From assembly GCA_934635045.1 (NCBI GenBank), contig CAKTZA010000010.1, positions 9,617 through 73,616 of the forward strand: a DNA stretch of 64,000 nt, given 5' to 3'. Origin of the DNA: an uncultured Kiritimatiellota bacterium (GTDB lineage Bacteria; Verrucomicrobiota; Kiritimatiellia; RFP12; UBA1067). The position numbers and the translations under genes were made by a program. The notes below the pieces were generated by a model. It was not told the DNA's origin. It saw only the letters and a list, made by a program, of their open reading frames with translations, and did no database searches. Below, in pieces: positions 49,382 to 57,867 of the stretch; the stretch's first letter is position 1; the number at the start of each line of letters is the position of its first letter.

Positions 49382-52213
49382 ATGAAGGTCGTTCAAGGGC
49401 GTCTCAAAAGTCTTGGCGCGTTCACGTTTGGTACGCTCGCCGCCTGTCAGATCCACGCCTCGACATGGACGGTGTCGTTCGACCCAGCCGCGCCCGTCAA
49501 CACGAACGGGTGGGAGTTGTCACAGTCAAGTGCGCAGCAAAAGACAACGCAATCTCCTGCCGGACGCAAGCTGGAGCCTAAAAACAAGGGAGACACGTCC
49601 ATCATTGAAAGTCCTCTCCATTCGGCACGCATTCGCGCCGTCTCACTCGCGTTCAAGTGCGTTAGCGCAAAAATCGGGAATGCGTCAAAAGTGGAGGTCT
49701 TCGGCCGTGCCGCAACAGGCGCCGACTATCGGGTTCTCTTTTCCGAGTCGGGACTTCCTGGCTCGCCGACAAATCTCTGCTCCAGCTCCTACGCGACGCC
49801 GCTGGCCGATTTCGACTGCCGACAGATCAAGATTGCCTACACAAAAGACAGTGGAAACCTGGTCGTGTCCTCAGTGTCCTTTGAGGACGACGCGATTCGC
49901 GCCGAGCCGCCGACGAATCTGCGCACAGAGGTCGTGGATGCCGAGACGCGGCGTGTGCGTGTGAGCTGGGATCTCGCGGAAGGGCTTTCGCAAAGCGAAT
50001 GGCGCACGTTCACCACGGCGACCGTCGGCGGAATCGGTTCTTCCGAGACGCTGTGGCGTGAATCGTTCGACGGCGTTCCCGCCGTGACGACAGCAAAGAA
50101 GTTGGACGCAACCGCGCTTGCCGCACTCGGTTTCGGTGACTGGGACGCGGTGAACGTGCGCCAGTCGCCTGTTGCAGGAGCGTTGCTGATCGGCTGGGAA
50201 TCGCATGCTTCAGGTTCGCTGACCACGCCGCCGCTGGAGTGTGATTTTGCGGCGGGGCACACGCTTGTCATCCGCGCGGCGACCCGTGACGTCAACACGG
50301 GCATCCTGCCGGTTGCCGTTGTCTCTGGCGTCGTCACGTCGCATGTGGCGGACGTCGCCATCACGAAGACGCCGCAGGATTGCCAAGTGTCCCTGCCCGC
50401 GCTCGCGGCCACCGACCGCATTTTCGTCCACTCCCTCACCAACTTCGCCTCTGAGCAGACGTTCATTTATGACCTTGCCATCTGCGCGGACGGTGCCTAT
50501 CAGGCGGAGGCCGTCGTCACGAACGCCGCGTCCGACGTGACGGCCGTTCAAGGCCATTCGGTCGAGATGATCGTCCCGACGGGCGGCACGAACCTCTGGC
50601 TCGAAGCGCGCACGGTCTATGGTGACGAGACGTCTGCGTGGACCGAGCCGTTTCTCGTAACGCTGTCCGACGCTGGTTCGGGTGAAAGCGATGGGGATGG
50701 AACGGACGATGAGCCGTCCTCACTCGTAGCCCCGTCGCGCATCCGCGCGGGGCGCTTGCCGGACGGGCGGATTCGCGTTGGCTGGAACGCGCCGGATGGC
50801 GCGACGAACGTGAAGCTGCGCGTGTGGACGCTTTCGCGGACGGATGGTGGGCTCGCCGCCGTGGCGGAGGGCGACATCCTCTGGTGCGAGACGTTTGCCA
50901 ATGCGCCGGCCACCAATAGCAACAGCAACATCAACGTCGACGACGCGGACAAGCTTCGCCTCTACACAGACCGGGGCGCGGAGGGCTGGGATGTCTCGCG
51001 CTGCGTCTCGGTGGCCCTTGCGACAGAGACGTCCGTCCTCAAGATCGGGACGGGCGACAAGACCGGCGTCCTCGCCTCGAAAAGTCTGGGTGTGACTGGG
51101 GAGGACCTGACGCTTGTCGTAACAGCCAAGCGCGGCACGGGCGAGAAGAACTCAGGCGTCACGCTCAAGGCGGCGACGCTGTCGTCCGATGGCATTCAGA
51201 CGAACGTACTTGGGCAGTCGGCGACGCTCACGGCTGCGTGGACGGAATGCGTCTTCCCGATTCCCGTCGCGCTGACGGGCGATGAATCGCTGCTCGTCGC
51301 GTCTGTCATCGGTACACCCAAAGACGGACGTGCTCTTCTGGACGACATTGCGCTCGTGCGCAACTACGTGGCGGCGTCCGTCGTTACCAACGAACGGCTG
51401 TTCGTCGACTGCGGCTTGTCCGCTTCTTACGATTTCGCGGCGGCAGATAATGGCTCGGTGCTTTTCGTCTCGTTGGCGGCGCAGGACGCGAATGGGCAGA
51501 CCAGTGATTGGACGGAACCGCTTGAACTCGATCCGTCCGCACTTGCTGATTGGCGCGACAGGTTCGTCACTATGAAACAGGAGGACGTTTCAACCGTCTT
51601 CATCCCGGAAGATCTGCCGATACCCGACGGCAAAAACTGGGATGTCTCGGAATCGCCGTTTCGCTTTTGGGTTCAAGGCGAAGAAGTCTTCACGTTGGCG
51701 AACCGTGACGCCACGAAGCAGCTGAACGTCGGCGTCTACGTCTGCACGAACGTCTTCGGCAAGGACTGGGCCGTCCTTGTGCCGGGCTCGCCGGATACGG
51801 TTGCCGAGATCAAGGACGCCGAATGTCGTCTGGCGATTCGGACGGATGCCTTTGCCGCGCGTCGCCTTGAACTGTCGGGCACGTTCGCCCAGCTTAACGC
51901 AACCAACAAGGAAGAGAAAGTCCTGTCGTTGCAGTATCGGACGATTCGTCCTGACGGCACGACGAGCGACTGGCAGACGATGGACGAGTACGTGTCGACC
52001 TACACATCGGCGGATCTTTCGCCAGATCTCACCGGCACGCAGAAGGACGTCTCGTGTGCGGCCAATTTTCGCCTCCCGCGTGGCTCGACAATCGAGGCGC
52101 GCGTCTACTGCCGCAAGGCATACAATTCAGGACGCGAACCCCCACTCGGCTTCCGCGAGTTCTGCGTCCGTGTTTTGGGCGTCGGGCCGAGCCTCCTGTA
52201 CATCATCCGCTGA
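49382..52213 (+). CDS. Large exported protein of unknown function, 943 aa
   Basis: ATG 49382 has GGAAGGAG upstream; MKVVQGRLKSLGAFTFGTLAACQIHAS is a signal-like N terminus. The body looks like several beta-sandwich modules: PPTNLRTEVVDAETRRVRVSWD and PSRIRAGRLPDGRIRVGWNAPDGATN have the fibronectin type III cadence (xPxxL..x.....v.vsW), and two similar lipid/carbohydrate-binding-like modules follow each (ETLWRESFDGVPA..., DILWCETFANAPA...). So an internal duplication is visible. The end (LGVGPSLLYIIR) has no known sorting motif. Base composition is less extreme than its neighbours. Probably a surface protein. Confidence 0.82.
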   Translation: MKVVQGRLKSLGAFTFGTLAACQIHASTWTVSFDPAAPVNTNGWELSQSSAQQKTTQSPAGRKLEPKNKGDTSIIESPLHSARIRAVSLAFKCVSAKIGNASKVEVFGRAATGADYRVLFSESGLPGSPTNLCSSSYATPLADFDCRQIKIAYTKDSGNLVVSSVSFEDDAIRAEPPTNLRTEVVDAETRRVRVSWDLAEGLSQSEWRTFTTATVGGIGSSETLWRESFDGVPAVTTAKKLDATALAALGFGDWDAVNVRQSPVAGALLIGWESHASGSLTTPPLECDFAAGHTLVIRAATRDVNTGILPVAVVSGVVTSHVADVAITKTPQDCQVSLPALAATDRIFVHSLTNFASEQTFIYDLAICADGAYQAEAVVTNAASDVTAVQGHSVEMIVPTGGTNLWLEARTVYGDETSAWTEPFLVTLSDAGSGESDGDGTDDEPSSLVAPSRIRAGRLPDGRIRVGWNAPDGATNVKLRVWTLSRTDGGLAAVAEGDILWCETFANAPATNSNSNINVDDADKLRLYTDRGAEGWDVSRCVSVALATETSVLKIGTGDKTGVLASKSLGVTGEDLTLVVTAKRGTGEKNSGVTLKAATLSSDGIQTNVLGQSATLTAAWTECVFPIPVALTGDESLLVASVIGTPKDGRALLDDIALVRNYVAASVVTNERLFVDCGLSASYDFAAADNGSVLFVSLAAQDANGQTSDWTEPLELDPSALADWRDRFVTMKQEDVSTVFIPEDLPIPDGKNWDVSESPFRFWVQGEEVFTLANRDATKQLNVGVYVCTNVFGKDWAVLVPGSPDTVAEIKDAECRLAIRTDAFAARRLELSGTFAQLNATNKEEKVLSLQYRTIRPDGTTSDWQTMDEYVSTYTSADLSPDLTGTQKDVSCAANFRLPRGSTIEARVYCRKAYNSGREPPLGFREFCVRVLGVGPSLLYIIR

Positions 52214-52254
52214 TGTGGCAACGGAGAGAGAAACTATTGGTGGAGTTCAAGAAG

Positions 52255-52776
52255 ATGGTGTACGTTCAGAACTATGCGTCGCCGGTGGGTGGCATACTGC
52301 TCGCGGCGGATGAGATTGGGCTGACGGGCGTGTGGTTCGACGGCGAGAAGTTCTTCGCCGACAACCTTCCGGCAGAATATGAGGAGAGAGAAACGGCGAC
52401 GCTCGCGTCCGCGAAGCGTTGGCTGGACATCTACTTTTCGGGGAAGAGACCGGACTTCACGCCGCCGCTGCATCCCGTCGGCTCGGCATTCCGCCTGAAG
52501 GTCTGGAACATTCTCCTGAAAATCCCCTATGGGCAGACCATTACCTATGGCGAGATTGCGCGGCAGCTGGCGGCGACAAGCGATGGCAGGAAGATGTCCG
52601 CCCAGGCCGTTGGCGGCGCTGTGGGACACAACGAAATCTCCATCATCATCCCGTGTCATCGGGTCGTGGGCGCAAACGGCAACCTGACCGGATACGCGGG
52701 CGGTTTGAATCGGAAGATCAAGCTGCTGACGTGCGAACACGTTGATATGAGCCGCCTCTTTCTCCCGAAGAGGTGA
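52255..52776 (+). CDS. ogt: Methylated-DNA--protein-cysteine methyltransferase
   Basis: The product is 173 aa from ATG 52255 with GGAG ~9 bases upstream; ATG 52213, overlapping the previous stop, is an alternative. N-terminal ribonuclease-H-like part (VGGILLAADEIGLTGVWFDG), then the HTH segment (VWNILLKIPYGQTITYGEIA), the Arg-finger region AVGGAVGHNEISII and the active-site IPCHRVVG. It removes O6-alkyl groups from guanine in one suicide step. Confidence 0.95.
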   Translation: MVYVQNYASPVGGILLAADEIGLTGVWFDGEKFFADNLPAEYEERETATLASAKRWLDIYFSGKRPDFTPPLHPVGSAFRLKVWNILLKIPYGQTITYGEIARQLAATSDGRKMSAQAVGGAVGHNEISIIIPCHRVVGANGNLTGYAGGLNRKIKLLTCEHVDMSRLFLPKR

Positions 52777-52798
52777 ATCGCGCGGTGATGTCATCGGA

Positions 52799-53152
52799 TC
52801 AGTTGCCGGCGCTGAGCAGCCCACCGACGATTCCGCCGAACACGGCCGCGCCAAGTGCCAGCCAGCCATCCGCTTCCGAAGGGCGATGATGGCGTTCCGG
52901 CGGCGGAGGCGGCGCGGGACGTTGCGGAGCTGGTGCCGGACGCGGTGCGGGCTTTGGCTGTGCAACGCGGCGGGTGTTAGGACGTGTCGGCGCACGGCCG
53001 GGGCGTTCGTTGCGGGGCGCGGGCGCCTGCTGGTGTGTGGGCGCTTTCTGCGGCGCGCGGTTGCCGGGTTTGCCGGGGGCGGCCAGCGACGTGCCGCAAA
53101 GCGTGAGGCACGCGAGGCCAACGGTCATTGTCTTCAGGATGTTCTTGTTCAT
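52799..53152 (-). CDS. Exported proline-rich protein with C-terminal hydrophobic tail, 117 aa
   Basis: The ATG at 53152 gives the signal peptide MNKNILKTMTVGLACLTLCGTSLAA. The mature part is almost all P, A, R and Q (PAPRPAPAPQRPAPPPPPERHHRP) and ends in a glycine-rich hydrophobic helix (LALGAAVFGGIVGGLLSA). It may span the periplasm or interact with the wall. An upstream in-frame ATG (53236) is less likely because it would bury the signal. No homologue recognised. Convergent with ogt. Confidence 0.65.
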   Translation of the reverse strand: MNKNILKTMTVGLACLTLCGTSLAAPGKPGNRAPQKAPTHQQAPAPRNERPGRAPTRPNTRRVAQPKPAPRPAPAPQRPAPPPPPERHHRPSEADGWLALGAAVFGGIVGGLLSAGN

Positions 53153-53344
53153 CTTTCTGCCAACCTTTCCGGGCTTTTTGCCCTTACGAGAGAGCAAGGC
53201 GAGTTCACGCGCAAATTCTGACAAGCCGATTTTCATGATGCGCTCTGCGCGGCAGTCGCCCGTATTCCGGCCCGTCGGCCCGACATCTGTCGGCGTCTCC
53301 GAGCCAAAAGCGGCTTGCGTCGCCTTAGCAGCAGCAAGATTGCT

Positions 53345-53510
53345 TTCGCAGAACACGGAGATGATGGAGAGGCGGAGGCACGGAGTGCCGTTACGTGATT
53401 CACGAAACCCGAAGTCTGATCGATGCCTGACCGTCTGCGGCTCACGCCTCCGCGTCTCCCGGTCTCCGCTTCCTCCGCGTTCAGCGCACCCCGCCTAGCG
53501 GCCCCTTCGG
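53345..53510. repeat. Palindromic GGAGGC-type element
   Basis: The left arm (around 53357-53390, with GGAGAGGCGGAGGCACGGAG) is a degenerate reverse complement of the right arm (around 53444-53490, CACGCCTCCGCGTCTCCC). They have short-period units and ~60 bases between them. No gene is present here. It has the same design as the hisH element with other units. Confidence 0.5.
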
Positions 53511-53726
53511 GCAGCTTCGCAGGGGGATATGCAGGCCTTCCCGTGCAGGACGCAAGTCGCCCGCCCGGAGGCGGGAGCACCGTTGCCCCGAAGCGCGCCG
53601 CACGTCGGCAAGCGACAGGACAAGCGCGACGGGGCAATGATGCGGACGACTTCGGAGATCGGATCATCTACATGGAGCGATTTTTTCGTCTTCCACCCGC
53701 GCTCGTCAACGCATCCCGAAATTTGA

Positions 53727-53732
53727 TATAAT
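53727..53732 (+). promoter_or_regulatory. Extended -10 element with no gene after it
   Basis: TGA-TATAAT matches the other promoters here, but the nearest credible start codon is 350 bases away. It may start a small RNA ending at 53845, or the long leader of the R-M operon. Confidence 0.55.
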
Positions 53733-53738
53733 TCACTG

Positions 53739-53847
53739 CGTTGTTCGGCGGGAGCGTCGGATTGACAGTTGATCTTTGATATCGGCGGCACGCGCTTACA
53801 CGGAGTTTGTCGCCATCATCAAATGTGCGCAAGCGCATTTTTTGCTT
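53739..53847 (+). ncRNA. Candidate small RNA of ~105 bases
   Basis: The region from the predicted start after TATAAT (53727-53732) to a terminator-like hairpin (GTGCG-CAAG-CGCAT followed by T's, 53826-53845) has no open frame. No known RNA family is recognised. The gene-free stretch 53153-54077 otherwise holds the palindromic element and the hairpin at 53948. Confidence 0.35.
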
Positions 53848-53947
53848 CTCTAGGAAACTGGAAATCTTCTGAGTTGGAGTGAAGAATGTGGCTGCGCAGG
53901 CCTGCATACAGGGGGCATGGTGTGCCCTCTCTCAGTATGCCCGCTCT

Positions 53948-54018
53948 GCGTGCCCGTTCTTGATATTTCAACTCGGGCTTTTCCAGTGCCTCTAGAGGGA
54001 TATCTCGAACGGGCACGT
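53948..54018 (+). other. Long hairpin before the R-M genes
   Basis: CGTGCCCGTTC (53949-53959) and GAACGGGCACG (54007-54017) pair perfectly over 11 bases. Inside are a second stem GATAT/ATATC and the palindrome CCTCTAGAGG. It ends ~60 bases before the first methyltransferase-like gene and could be a regulatory leader or RNA. Confidence 0.55.
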
Positions 54019-54077
54019 GGTTATTTGCCGCTGGCGTGTCTTGTTCTTTCTGGGTCGGCGGCAAGAGGAACAGGGCA

Positions 54078-54797
54078 TTGGCTGAACAGAGCGAACAGAT
54101 TGTGTCGCGCGAGCGGGTGCGCGCCCACGGCGAGGTCTACACGGCCGCGCGCGAGGTGAACGCCATGCTCGATCTCGTGAAGCCGCAGTCCGGGGACGAC
54201 GCCAGCACGTTCCTCGAACCGGCGTGCGGCGACGGCAATTTCCTCATCGAGATCCTGCGCCGCAAGCTGGCGACCGTTCGGACGAGATGCCGCCGTTCGC
54301 CGTTTGAATTCGAGTGGCGCTCGCTTCTCGTGCTGGGTCTTCTCTACGGCGTGGACATCCTCCCGGACAACGTGCAGCGCTGCCGCCAGCGGCTCTATGG
54401 CGAGTGGGAAGCGACGTATCGCGCCGTCTGCAGGAAGGCGGTGAAGGACGATGTGCTGAAGTCTGCCGCGTTCATCCTGAGCCGGAACATCGTCTGCGGC
54501 AATGCGCTGTCGATGATGCAGGTGGACGCGCAGGGACGCGACACGGCGGAGCCGATCGTCTTTTCCGAATGGAAGCCGTCCGCCGGGCTGTTCATCCAGC
54601 GCACGGACTTCACGATGAACGAGCTGCTGGCGAACTCAGACAATGTGCCGAAGCCTGAAGTCGGGCCGGACGCGCCCAAGCCGCCCGACGGCGAACTCCT
54701 TGCGCCCGAGCCGCACGCGAAGTTTCCGAAGCCAATCGGGAAACCCGTCACGAAACTCTACCGGAGGATCTGGGAAGATGCTGAATCTCAAGGATGA
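54078..54797 (+). CDS. Methyltransferase-like protein with motif I but no NPPY
   Basis: The product is 239 aa from a TTG at 54078 with AGAGGA 8 bases upstream; no ATG fits the homologous region. HGEVYTAAREVNAMLDLV and TFLEPACGDGNFLIEILRRKL (residue ~47 on) are the N-terminal part and AdoMet-binding motif of N6-adenine methylases of R-M systems. Yet there is no catalytic NPP[YF]; the rest (YGVDILPDNVQRCRQRLYGEW...) ends in a proline-rich tail. It overlaps the next methylase gene by 20 bases. It may be a truncated copy, or a subunit that complements the following protein. Confidence 0.75.
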   Translation: MAEQSEQIVSRERVRAHGEVYTAAREVNAMLDLVKPQSGDDASTFLEPACGDGNFLIEILRRKLATVRTRCRRSPFEFEWRSLLVLGLLYGVDILPDNVQRCRQRLYGEWEATYRAVCRKAVKDDVLKSAAFILSRNIVCGNALSMMQVDAQGRDTAEPIVFSEWKPSAGLFIQRTDFTMNELLANSDNVPKPEVGPDAPKPPDGELLAPEPHAKFPKPIGKPVTKLYRRIWEDAESQG

Positions 54798-56280
54798 GGG
54801 ATACAATCCCGATGTGCTGTGCTGTCTGGCGAATCTCTCGAACGACGAGGTGTTCACGCCGCCGGAGATCGCGAACCGGATGCTCGACCTGCTGCCGCAG
54901 GAACTCTTCCGCGATCCGACGGCGACGTTCCTCGACCCGGCGTGCAAGAGCGGCGTCTTCCTGCGCGAGATCGCGCGGCGGCTCATCGTGGGGCTTCAGC
55001 CGAAGATCCCCGACCTGCAGGAGCGGCTTGACCACATCTTCCACAGGCAGCTCTTCGGCATCGCCATCACGCAATTGACGAGCCTCCTCTCGCGCCGGTC
55101 GCTCTACTGCTCGAAGTATCCGAACAGCCGGTACTCCGTCTCGCGGTTCGAGACAGCCGAAGGCAACATCCGCTTCCGCCGGACGCGGCACAGCTGGAAG
55201 GACGGCAAGTGTGCGTTCTGCGGCGCATCGCAGCGGGAATACGACCGCGACGCGGCGCTGGAATCCCACGCCTACGAGTTTATCCATGTCCAAGATCCGA
55301 AGGAGATTTTCAAGATGAAGTTCGACGTCATCATCGGCAACCCGCCGTATCAGCTTGACGATGGAGGCGCAGGGGCAAGCGCCCGACCGATTTATCATTT
55401 GTTCGTTCAACAGGCGAAGAAGTTGAATCCAAAATATCTTGTGATGATTATTCCGGCAAGATGGTACTCGGGAGGAAAAGGATTGGACGCATTTCGGGAT
55501 GAAATGTTGCAAAGCAAAAACATTCGGAATCTCGTTGACTATATCAACGCAGATGAATGTTTTCCAGGTGTTGCTCTGAAAGGAGGTGTCTGTTACTTTC
55601 TTTGGAGTCGTGATGACGAGGGCGTGTGTAAGGTAAGTAACGTTTCAAATGGTGTTACTACATCTGCGGATCGCTATCTTCTTGAAGCGGGAAACGATGT
55701 GTTTATTCGATTTAACAGCAGTATTTCGATTGCTCGGAAAGTGTCCGCTTTAAGTGAGGATGCCTTTGACAGACTTGTCAGCCATCGTAAACCATTTGGA
55801 CTTTCATCGACTTTCTGTTCATATGATTCAAGACAGGGCGATGGAAAAATAATGATTTATGCCAACAAGGAAACAGGGTATGTCCGAGAGAAACTGATAA
55901 GCCAAAATCTTGATTGGATTAGGAAGCCGAAGATAATGATATCGGAAGCATATGGGGCTGGTGATGAATATCCACATCAAATCATCAACAAGCCCTTTAT
56001 TCCTAAAAATCCATCCTGCTGTACAGAGACCTACCTTGTGGTAGGACCGTTCAAGGGTGAGAATGAGACGAGCAATGCATTGTCGTATATGAAGACTCGA
56101 TTTTTCCGATTCATGGTGATGTTACGAAAAAATACGCAACATGGGACAAAGAAAGTCTATTCCCTTGTTCCCATCCAAGACTTCTCAAAGCCGTGGACGG
56201 ACGAGAAGCTTTACAAGAAGTACAATCTAACCCAGGACGAAATCGCGTTTATCGAGTCAATGATAAGGCCGATGGAGTAA
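54778..56280 (+). CDS. Eco57I-type DNA adenine methylase, mosaic
   Basis: The product is 500 aa from ATG 54778 (GGAGGATC upstream). SNDEVFTPPEIANRMLDLLP and motif I DPACKSGVFLREI (~53) lead to a zinc-knuckle-like CAFCG, then motif IV KFDVIIGNPPYQ (188-191). The rest should recognise DNA (TRD). From about 55390 to 56180 the codons become AT-rich, unlike the GC-rich first 600 bases and the host. The end, SKPWTDEKLYKKYNLTQDEIAFIESMIRPME, is copied downstream. It would protect host sites from the helicase-nuclease at 60.0 kb, or is the modification subunit of one enzyme. Confidence 0.9.
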   Translation: MLNLKDEGYNPDVLCCLANLSNDEVFTPPEIANRMLDLLPQELFRDPTATFLDPACKSGVFLREIARRLIVGLQPKIPDLQERLDHIFHRQLFGIAITQLTSLLSRRSLYCSKYPNSRYSVSRFETAEGNIRFRRTRHSWKDGKCAFCGASQREYDRDAALESHAYEFIHVQDPKEIFKMKFDVIIGNPPYQLDDGGAGASARPIYHLFVQQAKKLNPKYLVMIIPARWYSGGKGLDAFRDEMLQSKNIRNLVDYINADECFPGVALKGGVCYFLWSRDDEGVCKVSNVSNGVTTSADRYLLEAGNDVFIRFNSSISIARKVSALSEDAFDRLVSHRKPFGLSSTFCSYDSRQGDGKIMIYANKETGYVREKLISQNLDWIRKPKIMISEAYGAGDEYPHQIINKPFIPKNPSCCTETYLVVGPFKGENETSNALSYMKTRFFRFMVMLRKNTQHGTKKVYSLVPIQDFSKPWTDEKLYKKYNLTQDEIAFIESMIRPME

Positions 56281-56292
56281 AGAAGAAAATGC
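56183..56292 (+). repeat. Direct repeat, copy 1 (3' end of methylase gene)
   Basis: The last ~100 bases of the methylase gene plus AAGAAGAAAATGC after its stop recur at 56529-56649. In this copy the ATG after AAGAAGAAA leads only to a 6-codon frame (MQTNFD). Confidence 0.85.
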
Positions 56293-56326
56293 AAACGAAC
56301 TTTGACTAAGAGGGAAGGAATAGATC

Positions 56327-56638
56327 ATGAGACGAGACTCATCGATGGATTCGGCAATATGGATTCTCATCATTTTGTTCTGTCCGCTACTGGTGCTCTT
56401 TCCCCTGATTGCGATCGTGTGGATTCTGGCCCCGTACTTCGTGGAGCAGTGGAAGGAGGACTGGAAGACGGCAAGGGAACGGAGGAGAACGGAAATGGAG
56501 ATGAAGAAGCGGGGGGAGCCGTTGCGGCCTCTCAAAGCCGTAGATCGACGAGGAGCTTTACAGAAAATACAAAAGAAGTACAATCTGACGAAAGACGAGA
56601 TGGCGTTTTTCGAGTCAATGATCAGGCCGATGGAGTAA
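56327..56638 (+). CDS. Small membrane protein fused to a copy of the methylase tail
   Basis: The product is 103 aa; AAGGAA lies before the ATG. One or two hydrophobic helices (IWILIILFCPLLVLFPLIAIVWILAP), then YFVEQWKEDWKTARERR. This part is paralogous to the 55 aa protein at 62650 (PYF-EQW-D-K pattern). The last ~20 residues, KKYNLTKDEMAFFESMIRPME, repeat the methylase C terminus. So the gene is a chimera made when the methylase 3' end was duplicated. Role unknown; it may tether Sel1-repeat proteins to the membrane. Confidence 0.75.
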   Translation: MRRDSSMDSAIWILIILFCPLLVLFPLIAIVWILAPYFVEQWKEDWKTARERRRTEMEMKKRGEPLRPLKAVDRRGALQKIQKKYNLTKDEMAFFESMIRPME

Positions 56639-56649
56639 GAAGAAAATGC
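56529..56649 (+). repeat. Direct repeat, copy 2
   Basis: This copy matches 56183-56292 from TCTCAAAGCCGT through GAGTAAGAAGAAAATGC, with a few indels (extra ACAGAAAATACAAA-like bases). In this copy the final ATG is the start of the DUF2971 gene. Confidence 0.85.
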
Positions 56650-57470
56650 TAGTTTATAAGTACATGTCTTATGAGCGGTTCTTGGAATCGATAACACCCG
56701 AAGGTGTCTATCTGAAAGTTAGTCATCCACGTGAGTTTAACGACCCTTTTGACTGTTGTGGAACTTGCCATGGAAAACCAACGAAAGAATTTCTGGATGA
56801 AGTAAAAGCAGATAATGTGCCTTGGCTGTCCTGGTTTTCAGATGATAGCGTATGTGGGGTTATGTCGGTCATGCTTTCAAGTCGTCGAATCTTTGATGCA
56901 AGCTATCGAGTCTTCTCAGCAAGTGATACATCAATTAAGGAGACGGAAAACGAAATGTTAATGTGGTCTCATTATGGTGATGCCTCTAAAGGCATTAGAA
57001 TTACCATCGATGTTGATACAACAAAAATCAAGTGTAAGCGTGTGCAATACAGAAAGAATCTTCCAAGTCTCAATCTCGCAACAGTGAAATCACGAGATCC
57101 ATTCATTGATGCCGAAATGCGTCGTTTTCTGATTCAGTGCTTACTAACAAAAAACATCGTGTGGAAATACGAGCGGGAAAGAAGGGTTGTGTTTGATGTT
57201 CACTCATCGGCGATACAAAGATTGCCTGCCCGTGATGAAGAGAGTAAAATCGAAGATGCAAGATTTGTGTGGCGTCCAGAAAAGGCGGTAATAAAAGAGG
57301 TGTGTCTTGGTTCAGAATCATGCCGTTCAGAATCATGCCGCGTCTCAAAAAAGCCGGAAGAATTGAAAGCATACCTTAACCAATTGAATCCCGGGCACGG
57401 CTATAAGATTCAGGGGTTAATATCCGTGCGGGGTGGACGATATGGATACAAGGAATTTCCATTGCGGTAG
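56646..57470 (+). CDS. DUF2971-family protein
   Basis: The product is 274 aa, AT-rich. It shows the family pattern: N-terminal YKYMSYERFLESI, VYLKVSHPREFNDPFDC, MLMWSHYGDASKGIRITID, and VWKYERERRVVF. DUF2971 proteins are often found in defence islands; their activity is not known to me. The ATG is provided by the duplicated methylase-end segment. Near 57310 a 15-base direct repeat encodes SESCRSESCR. Confidence 0.82.
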   Translation: MLVYKYMSYERFLESITPEGVYLKVSHPREFNDPFDCCGTCHGKPTKEFLDEVKADNVPWLSWFSDDSVCGVMSVMLSSRRIFDASYRVFSASDTSIKETENEMLMWSHYGDASKGIRITIDVDTTKIKCKRVQYRKNLPSLNLATVKSRDPFIDAEMRRFLIQCLLTKNIVWKYERERRVVFDVHSSAIQRLPARDEESKIEDARFVWRPEKAVIKEVCLGSESCRSESCRVSKKPEELKAYLNQLNPGHGYKIQGLISVRGGRYGYKEFPLR

Positions 57471-57498
57471 AATTTATTTCTAACACAGGAGGAATGCT

Positions 57499-57852
57499 AT
57501 GAAACTTGATTATGACTTGATTCGTGAGTTACTTGAAAAGGTTGAGGCGGTAACGCCTCGTGATGAGTATTACAGCGAAGATGAGCGCGAATGCTACCAC
57601 TTGAAGCAGATGATAGATGGGGGATTGGTGCAAGGGTGGTCGTGTCCTGATGGCGCAGGAGGATGGAGTGCCGAGATTACGGATTTGACGCTGAAAGGGC
57701 ATGAGTTCTTGGGGGCATGCCGCGAGAGCAAGATCTGGAATGCGATAAAGGAATCGTTCAGTAAAGAAGGGGTTGCACTTACCGTTAGCATGATTGTCGC
57801 GTTTGCAAAGCAGAAAGCGGCTGAATTGTTGGGACTTCGCTGCGATGGCTAA
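57499..57852 (+). CDS. DUF2513-family protein
   Basis: The product is 117 aa; AGGAGG lies before the ATG. MKLDYDLIRELLEKVE, CYHLKQMIDGGLVQG, and ITDLTLKGHEFLGACRESKIWNAIKE are the family hallmarks, in order. The pattern resembles a winged-helix fold. DUF2513 genes are frequent in mobile and defence regions. AT-rich like its neighbours. Confidence 0.85.
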   Translation: MKLDYDLIRELLEKVEAVTPRDEYYSEDERECYHLKQMIDGGLVQGWSCPDGAGGWSAEITDLTLKGHEFLGACRESKIWNAIKESFSKEGVALTVSMIVAFAKQKAAELLGLRCDG

Positions 57853-57867
57853 TAGGAAGAAAGGATA

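Noticed and set aside
53233..53667. Minus-strand frame of 144 codons in the gene-free region
   Set aside because: It runs through the palindromic repeat, is low in complexity and has no ribosome site.
53762..53790. TTGACA at 53762 as the -35 of a second promoter
   Set aside because: No -10 lies 16-18 bases downstream; the GATAT nearby is too close.
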